Shown here: positions 57,310 to 64,000 of the stretch, in pieces | How positions within the stretch are numbered: the first letter of the stretch is position 1 | Layout of the letters: each line of letters opens with the position of its first letter | Assembly (NCBI RefSeq): GCF_000972845.2 | Contig: NC_040018.1 | Location: forward strand, 12,311,157-12,375,156 | DNA length: 64,000 nt | Source of the DNA: Larimichthys crocea | Taxonomy: Eukaryota > Chordata > Actinopteri > Sciaenidae | Reading direction: 5' to 3' | The notes under the pieces: model-generated | Told to the model about the DNA's origin: nothing | Database searches by the model: none | Seen by the model: the letters and a program-made list of their open reading frames with translations, nothing else | Program-made: the position numbers and the translations under genes

Positions 57310-60300
57310 CTGTATTGATGTACAAAAAGAAATAGAATTGAATATGCCACATGAAAGTTTGGCTACACAAAACGGCCTTATAATTATAATTAATTCATTA
57401 AAATGTATTTGATTGAGCTTTGGGGTTCAGATTTAGGCACATACCATCCCAGTCTGCGCAGTAGGGGACCTCCTCAGCCTCCATCTCTGGGGAGGCTTCC
57501 TCCAGTCGACCCTCTTGCATCAGCTGTGTGATCTGTCTAAGTTGCCTGAGTAATTTCTCCTCTTTCTTGCTTGCAGTTTTACTCTTCCTCCTTCTGCCAC
57601 TCAAGATTCTGCCAGATTTGGAAGCAGAGTCAGGCAAGATGGCAATGCTATGGTACATCACTCTGATTTTCTGATTCTTCGTTACTCACTCTTACTGTGT
57701 GAGATTAGAGATGTTTTCAGCATCAATGAATTGTGACTAATAAAAATCACTTATACTACATTAATGAGTTTCACATCAGAATGTCCAAAAGTGGCATGAG
57801 TATTTTTCAAAAAACTAGAAACTAGATCATTTCCTTTTCCTTTGTCATCAAGTCACTTCACACAATTTATGCTATTATATGACTTAAGCTGTTAAGTAAA
57901 ATATGCCAGTGGCCTTTCCACCTTTTAAATATTTTTCATTTTTAGCCTTTTCATTTCCATGCCAGGTCTTAGCTGATTTATCCCAATATGAAGTCATTTT
58001 TCTGGTTGTTCTGTGCTGTGGCCAGTGAGGATGTGAAGACAAAAATAAGTCTTACTTCCCAGAACTTCGACTCTTTCTAGAGACAATCTTCTCCATCATG
58101 CTCTCTGTGTGCAGCAGTCTCTGCTGAAGCCTGGCAAGCTCACAATGGTTTGCTACACGAATTACAAGTCAAAACATTGTTTTAATATCAAATAATAATA
58201 ATATCATATATTCTGATTTCATAATCAGGTGTGCAAATGTACCCAATTTCTCTAAATTCAAAATGTGAATATAAATGTGAATATTTTCTGGTTTCTTTAG
58301 TGAGAGTAAACGTAAAAGTCACTTGAGGACAGCAGCTTGGGCTTTGGGGAACAACATTTCCCAACATTTCCTGACATTTGATGGATCAAACAACTTATCG
58401 ATTAAGTGAGAAAATGATCAGATCAATGAATAAAAAGGCGTTAATTGCAGCCCACAAAGCTCATGGTTGGTAAATTTGTATCAAGAAAACAAGTTTTGGA
58501 ATACTTGAAACTGGTGAAGGTACTTACTAATATTACTTTCCATGCTTGCCCTGGGCACTGAAGGGTACTTTCTCGATTTAGTAGTCTTTCCCTTATATGT
58601 CAGCTATGAATAGAAAAAATGATTATGATTAGATTAGATGATTAGATTAATGCAGCATATGAGAGATGATTGGTAATTTATGGTGAAACTTAAATATGTA
58701 TATTTTCACAGCCTGTCTACCATGCACTACTTACCTTATAGATTATATAGAAGATGTAAAGAAAAATCCCAAAGCCATATATGGGTATCACTTGAGCCAT
58801 CAGGTTGTATTTTTTTCCTCGTACGATGCCTTTTACTTTGACCATGGCCTCAGCACTGTGTGTCATGGTGTAGGAAGGGTCCACACCCCACTGTTCTGGG
58901 TCCTCTGGTAATGACAGCTGGTGCATCACAGGAGGGTAGAACCCAGGTCCCACTGGAGGAGACAAAAATCAGTCAGTTAATCCACTTCAATAATTAGAGC
59001 AGATTCTTCCTGCACATATCTCACAGTGATCTCCTCCCCGACCAGTGATGCATGCAGCTTTCTTTCTCATTTCAGAAATTAATCATGCAAGTAATAGGAG
59101 TATATAACTATTCCCAGACTTGACTGTTGTGTAAATTATTTTTGTTGCCAGCATTGCAAGTGTCCCAGTATTAAATTGATTAACCCTTTTGGTCCAATTA
59201 AATCATTCAGGTCCATGTTAGGGTGTTTTGGACCAAGCAGTCACTGAAGATCACTTTAATATCTATATAAACAGTAATGTTATTTTTATTTTACTACATT
59301 CAACAGTTCACACCATGTTAGGATGTCCTTTAAAGTATCACTATTCAATATCACAACATTTGAGAATTATTTAGTTAGTTGGTTTCTGGAGTGTTTTTTG
59401 ACGCCCTCACCCCCTTTTTGCTCCAATCATATGCTGCTTCTTATGATTGACAGTCTGCTCCACCAATTACAATCAAGTGATGACAACCACGCGCAAACAA
59501 ACTGGTAGTAGAGCACTGTGCTGCAGTCAGGTAGTATCTCGTGTCAAGAAACTTTAATGCGTTTTGAAATTGCCCAACGTTATCGCAATATAACAGTAAC
59601 ATGCACCGCAAACAATCACTAATAATCCTAAAACCAACCATGGACAACTGTTGAACTGACAGAAGTAAAGTAATTATTTCTTAACTTTGGTCCAAGAGAA
59701 GAGAGACTTATTTCTGTTCAAGGTAAGACACCGCATGAATACTATTTATACATTTTCTATTTACCTCTGTGAGGGAGTCTCAGAGAAACATGTTGGCATG
59801 TGTGAAAGTGACCATTTTAGTTTTGTGTTAACTTTCTTTGTCGCTTTGTTTGTTGATTTTTGTTGTTGTTGATTCAGGTTGTTTAGGCTTGATTGGAGTT
59901 AGGTACCCTGTTTTGTTGATAGTTGGACACCATTACAACTTTCAGCGATTGTTAATTGAGCTTAATTTCATCAAATCTCTCTGTTTGAGTTGTGTGTATA
60001 AGCCAACATGTTACTTTTCACACAGTAAACTCAAATTTTAATTATTACTAGGCAGTGATAACATGAATTAAAACTCAGAAAATGAATCTACTTTTTAATC
60101 AAAGCACTACCCGGCTGTATCCTTGACACCGCTGTTAATTCAATGACTTAACTACTTCTGCAAATATTTTGTGGTCACAGAAATCTAAAACACCTTTCTG
60201 GCTTTCACTGCAGTATTGCCACTGTGGTGTTACATACAAAGTATAATTTTGTCAAAAATCAGTTTATTCCATCCAACACAGTTTATATGTAATAAAAGAT

Positions 60301-61018
60301 GTCTCTATTGTGTGGACTGGTGTTGACAACACCTCTGTTAAAGGTAAGGATCATTGTTAAATGCCAAGGAAAACATTAAACCTCCTCATAGGGAAACATT
60401 TTTAAGATCACATTTATAGATATCTGTTTGGAAACAGGCCTATAAATGTGTCGTTGTTTATCTTTAGGTCTGACTTGTCAAAAAACGCAGCAGCTTAATC
60501 AGTTTCTGTGAGTGACAGGAGGTGTGAAAGCATCAAATAATAATACATATCCTACAATCATTTCAGCTTCACAGTACTCATAGAGGCTGGCTTAAGTTTA
60601 GTGAAGACGTATATTAAATATTAAAATATTCTAAATATATTCTAAACAAAAAATATATTGTAAACTCAGTTTTTATACACATATTCTTGCAAAATCAAGG
60701 TTTCTCTTTTCTCTTCTCATCCTTTGTGTAACACTATGAAGGACATGTGCACTAGGATGGGGCTCAACGTCTGACGCACTCTGTATAGACAACAGTAACA
60801 GCTGGCAACAGCAGCAGCAACAACGACAACAACAAAAAAAGACAACGGAGATGGCGCAGGATGGAGGTGGATGGATGGATGATCTGATAAGCCGCCTTAC
60901 CCTCAGGCTGCCCCATCTCCTTTTTCCCTCTGGGTAAAAGCATTCTGGGCAGGAAGAGAGAAACACAGAGAACAGAGCATGATATCAGAGTAACCTTCTG
61001 GCAAGTTGTTATGGTCAT
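56525..61018 (-). CDS. ric3: ric3 (RIC3 acetylcholine receptor chaperone)
   Basis: RIC3 is an endoplasmic-reticulum membrane protein that promotes folding and assembly of nicotinic acetylcholine (notably alpha7) and 5-HT3 receptors (family knowledge). Six exons, 60901-61018, 58735-58952, 58528-58603, 58056-58152, 57445-57593 and 56525-57309, give 480 residues. Hydrophobic segment 1 is at about 9-29 (VTLISCSVLCVSLFLPRMLL) and segment 2 at about 94-111 (VIPIYGFGIFLYIFYIIY, the family hallmark). A coiled-coil-prone ELARLQQRLL/EKLLRQLRQITQLM region lies at about 142-200, then EAEEVPYCADWDGYPEETYP. The C-terminus LRMRNRRET resembles human MLRKRNPQGLE. Glutamate-rich tracts at about 277-333 and 386-417 make it longer than human RIC3 (369). 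It is convergent with tub, as in mammals. Confidence 0.95.
57445..57593 (-). CDS. ric3: ric3 exon 5
   Basis: Acceptor gagtggcag (the one that keeps frame; an earlier AG would create a stop), donor gatg|gtatgt. It encodes RRKSKTASKKEEKLLRQLRQ through EAEEVPYCADWD, parallel to human EKRLLHQLREITRVMKEGKF and EAEEAPYMEDWEG. Confidence 0.92.
58056..58152 (-). CDS. ric3: ric3 exon 4 (coiled coil)
   Basis: Acceptor cgtgtag, donor ggaa|gtaaga. It encodes NHCELARLQQRLLHTESMME and KIVSRKSRSSG, matching human FELAQLQEKLKETEAAMEKL. Confidence 0.9.
58528..58603 (-). CDS. ric3: ric3 exon 3
   Basis: Acceptor attcatag, donor atta|gtaagt. It encodes LTYKGKTTKSRKYPSVPRAS plus MESNI, parallel to human LSKGKTTAEDGKCYTAMPGN. 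The phase matches both neighbours. Confidence 0.88.
58735..58952 (-). CDS. ric3: ric3 exon 2 (TM2)
   Basis: Acceptor gtctcctccag, donor aag|gtaagt. It encodes the proline-rich GPGFYPPVMHQ loop and the second membrane segment IPIYGFGIFLYIFYIIYK, nearly identical to human IPIYGFGIFLYILYILFK. Confidence 0.95.
58953..60900 (-). other. ric3 intron 1
   Basis: An AT-rich intron with no supported exon, repeat or RNA gene. Confidence 0.75.
60901..61018 (-). CDS. ric3: ric3 exon 1 (signal/TM1)
   Basis: It starts MTITTCQKVTLISCSVLCVS, aligning with human MAYSTVQRVALASGLVLALS, which fixes the ATG at 61018. It ends in GQPE plus one base at donor g|gtaagg. A 1.95-kb intron follows. Confidence 0.93.
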
Positions 61019-64000
61019 TTTGTCTCCAAAAATGACAGCCGTGAGTTTATTTCACTGGAGTAAAGCTTGTATCCGTAGATGTCATCTCTCATCTGGTGAC
61101 GTTCCTGCTGAGATTAGACCAGATTAGAGCAGCTGCATTCAAGTGCTGTTTGAAATATTGACTACAAATCCCCAAAGAGGGAAACAACTGGCCTGGCATT
61201 ATTATTATGCCCTCAGTGTATCTGGTTTTCAGAACCTACAAATCTACAAATACACAGAGTAAGCAAATTTAGCAGATAGATGGGCTTTCCTGCTACTTAG
61301 ACACACAACAATCAGAGTCAACTGATTCTTTGGTCAAGTCTCTGGTCTAACATATTAGAAACAAAATTCTTTTTCTTTTTTTTCCCTGGATACTTTGGGT
61401 CAAGATGCATCTTGACGTAAATGCAATCGCCATTTTAACCAAATTTCTCCTTCATTATTTATTTTGTCCCAAACATAACATGGTGGACCAAGGAACACAC
61501 ACACATATGGTACAATTACACAAGATTTCAATGTTCATCTCTTAAAATTGATTGCCTTTTTCTTGTTTTGCCATGATTTAGGGTCATTGCAGCAACTTGC
61601 CGAAGCTGGAAGCAGAGCCCTGCATTTCAATACATTTATAGATGTTTTTGCTCAGAGACAGCTGAGGGAAAATACCTGGTTTAGGGTAAGGAATCTGACT
61701 GTTACTGTGTCTTACCAGTGGTACTGATTGACATGTGAGACAATGTGAGATTCCAGTGTGCAACTTCATGACAGCTCCCAACCACCTAGTTTAAATTCAG
61801 GTTTGATAAAAGTGTGAGACCGAAGGCTTTGGGTGGAAAATGCATCACTTAATAATTTGTCAGAAAAAAAAAACACAAGCAGACGTAAGGTTGTAAATGT
61901 TTCACAGGGGCGCCAATCTCATTTGATACAAATCTGGTAAATTGTCTGAGCTAGCATTGTTCACTGCGAACATTTCTCATTGGAATAGTTGTAGTGCTGA
62001 TTTGCATATTGCCATAAAGAGATAGTGAAAGAGTGAGGAGCAGTGATTTTGTTTTTGCAAGAAAGTAATTTTTATTGTTTTCCACTCTGTTATTATATGT
62101 CTGAATAATAAAAATAAGCTTGTTGAAAATGTAACCCACAATGACACTGTAGTAAATCAACATGTTTTTTGCTACTGGCTGCGAGCATCCTGTATTGTTT
62201 TGTAACCGTGAAGTACTTGCAGTAGTTAATCAAGTTTAGTTTTTAGTAAAATATTAAGAGGATACACCCCTCATGTGTAAGTCCGTGCGTATGTTCCTTT
62301 GTTATCGAATAAACTAGCTTTGTGCTGTCTGATTCTAAAACAGACAATGACCATCAAAAGTACATTTTTAGGTCTCATCAATTATTCCCCAAGGTAAGGC
62401 CTTGAATACATAACTTGCATTTAAAAATACCAGGTATTCACAATAAGCACTTGAATGCAACACACAACCTATCAACCCATCCACTATGTGGACCCTCTGA
62501 TGTGTGTTTCATACCAAAGAGCAGCAGATGGCAGTGCAGCCTCAGATACAGAGGTATGGCACATGGAAGACAGGAGATCACCTACATAAAGTCCCCCACA
62601 GTCCAGAAACTTGCAGTGTAATTTATGGTGTCTAATAAATTTGTCAAACAATTTTAGAGTCTAAGTGATTAATCAGGTTTTTTTTTTTTTTTTGGTTTCC
62701 TTTTTTTCCTCTCCCCAAAGTCACGTGCATGTTTATCACATTTTATAACTCACTAAAGATGCTATAGCTCACATATTGCTAACATTTTAGTTCAGACATC
62801 TAGTCAGCTCCAATAAGACCTCACTTTACAATCATCACTGGTGAGCATTAATAATAGGAACACTGTGGTAAATTTTTTTTTATTATTATAAATGAGAAAA
62901 ACCAGACATTTATTTGAGGATAATTAAGAACAGATAATTAGTGGGCCATGTAACATAGATGCAGTTTTCAAAAATTAATGTGTGCAAAATTTAGGTAGGG
63001 AAAAATGCGTAAGTCGGCATTATTCAATTCAATTATATAATCATGAGTAGTATAGTCATGATTATATAATTGTCCTTTTATCTTCTGTGATAGCGTGATA
63101 AACTGGAAACAGATTTTTTTTTTCAAACCATTTGGCATGGTTCCTGTTATATTTCACCACTTTAATGATGCAGCAGTCCAGTTTGGCAGTCGAGCTCAAA
63201 CCACCAAAGGTCAAGTAGGTGAGACCCAGAGGACTTATTAGCAAAAGATCTCCCATATGTGTCTTTCACAGAATATTTATCAAGGTTTTTTGAAACACTG
63301 ATCAATATGTTAAGCCCTCGCAAATACCCAGTGAGTGCAGGGGTCAGATAAGTAATTGAGGGTATATGTAATCAAATATTGGTTGTCATGGCTTTTGCTT
63401 TGTTTGAGGAATATAATTCACTCATTCATTCACATATCAGTCTATGTATTGTACATCACCATACACAAATGACAGTATGTTTTTTGCCCCAAATAAACAC
63501 AGTTAAAATGGTAACAAGTTATTGTATAACCTATTGCACAAACAGATTTAGAAACAAATCCTGAAATGTCATTGGCTTCTGATGTTTTACTATTTGATGT
63601 CTTTATAGTAGTCGCTTCGTTCCACATCCATAGCAACTGTAGTTTCTCGGTTGTACACAGTTATGCCAGCATTATGATATTGCAAAATTTTAAGGTGTAT
63701 TTGTCAATCAGTTCGATAGTCTTATACAGTAGTCTTAGTTAATTTAAATTATCTTGTGCCATTACCACCCTTGTATGATTAATGTTTATTGTATAGATAT
63801 ATCATGTATTGATGAAATGCCAATGTTCGACATCCCTTGAACCAGCTCTGAGATGCAAACATTCATAGACCAATCTCCCTTTTCTTGTCTTCTGGAGAAT
63901 GTTTATTGCAGATATGATGCTGAAAGTGTTCATACATATTAAAGCCCAACCAGGGACAAGAGTTAGAAATTAGTAGTATTGAATAGTATAGTAGTATAGT
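61019..64000. other. Region upstream of ric3
   Basis: It includes the presumed ric3 promoter and 5' UTR directly beyond 61018. There is no CpG island and no recognisable TATA arrangement. The remainder is AT-rich with homopolymer T runs (for example near 62,680). I see no gene. Confidence 0.6.

Overview
This window is vertebrate nuclear DNA, almost certainly from a ray-finned (percomorph-type) teleost. Coding sequence is sparse and cut into GT-AG exons whose phases match. Introns are AT-rich and hold microsatellites and decayed fish-type transposons (tRNA-SINE, BEL/Pao, LINE, hAT-like and MITE pieces). I see no operons, Shine-Dalgarno sites, tRNA or rRNA genes, or CRISPR arrays. Three protein genes can be read, in the order rras2 (+), tub (+), ric3 (-).

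Positions 1-4120: the 3' half of rras2, a Ras-family GTPase. Its last three coding exons are present (NKAD and SAK guanine-binding motifs, hypervariable tail, CAAX box). The 5' exons lie upstream of the window. Positions 4121 to about 8450 are 3' UTR and intergenic DNA.

Positions 8450-53880: the tubby gene tub. Two alternative first coding exons, about 23.4 kb apart, end in the same phase. Either joins a shared exon 2, giving predicted proteins of 503 or 497 residues with a complete C-terminal tubby domain. The first two introns are large and hold most of the transposon remnants. Intron 8 carries, on the opposite strand, a decayed copy of the gene's own exon 5 together with its upstream intron flank. 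This is the most unusual structure in the window.

Positions 56525-61018 (minus): ric3, the endoplasmic-reticulum chaperone of nicotinic acetylcholine receptors. Six exons give 480 residues with two hydrophobic segments, a coiled-coil region and an unusually long glutamate-rich C-terminal half. tub and ric3 are convergent, with about 4.5 kb between their stop codons, as in human 11p15.4. Positions 61019-64000 hold no gene I can support.

The three genes are not one pathway: rras2 acts in membrane GTPase signalling, tub in phosphoinositide-dependent ciliary trafficking, and ric3 in receptor assembly. Their order is informative as conserved synteny. No new multi-gene system is visible. The novelty is in the inverted exon duplication, the dual tub promoters, the acidic expansion of ric3 and the repeat content.
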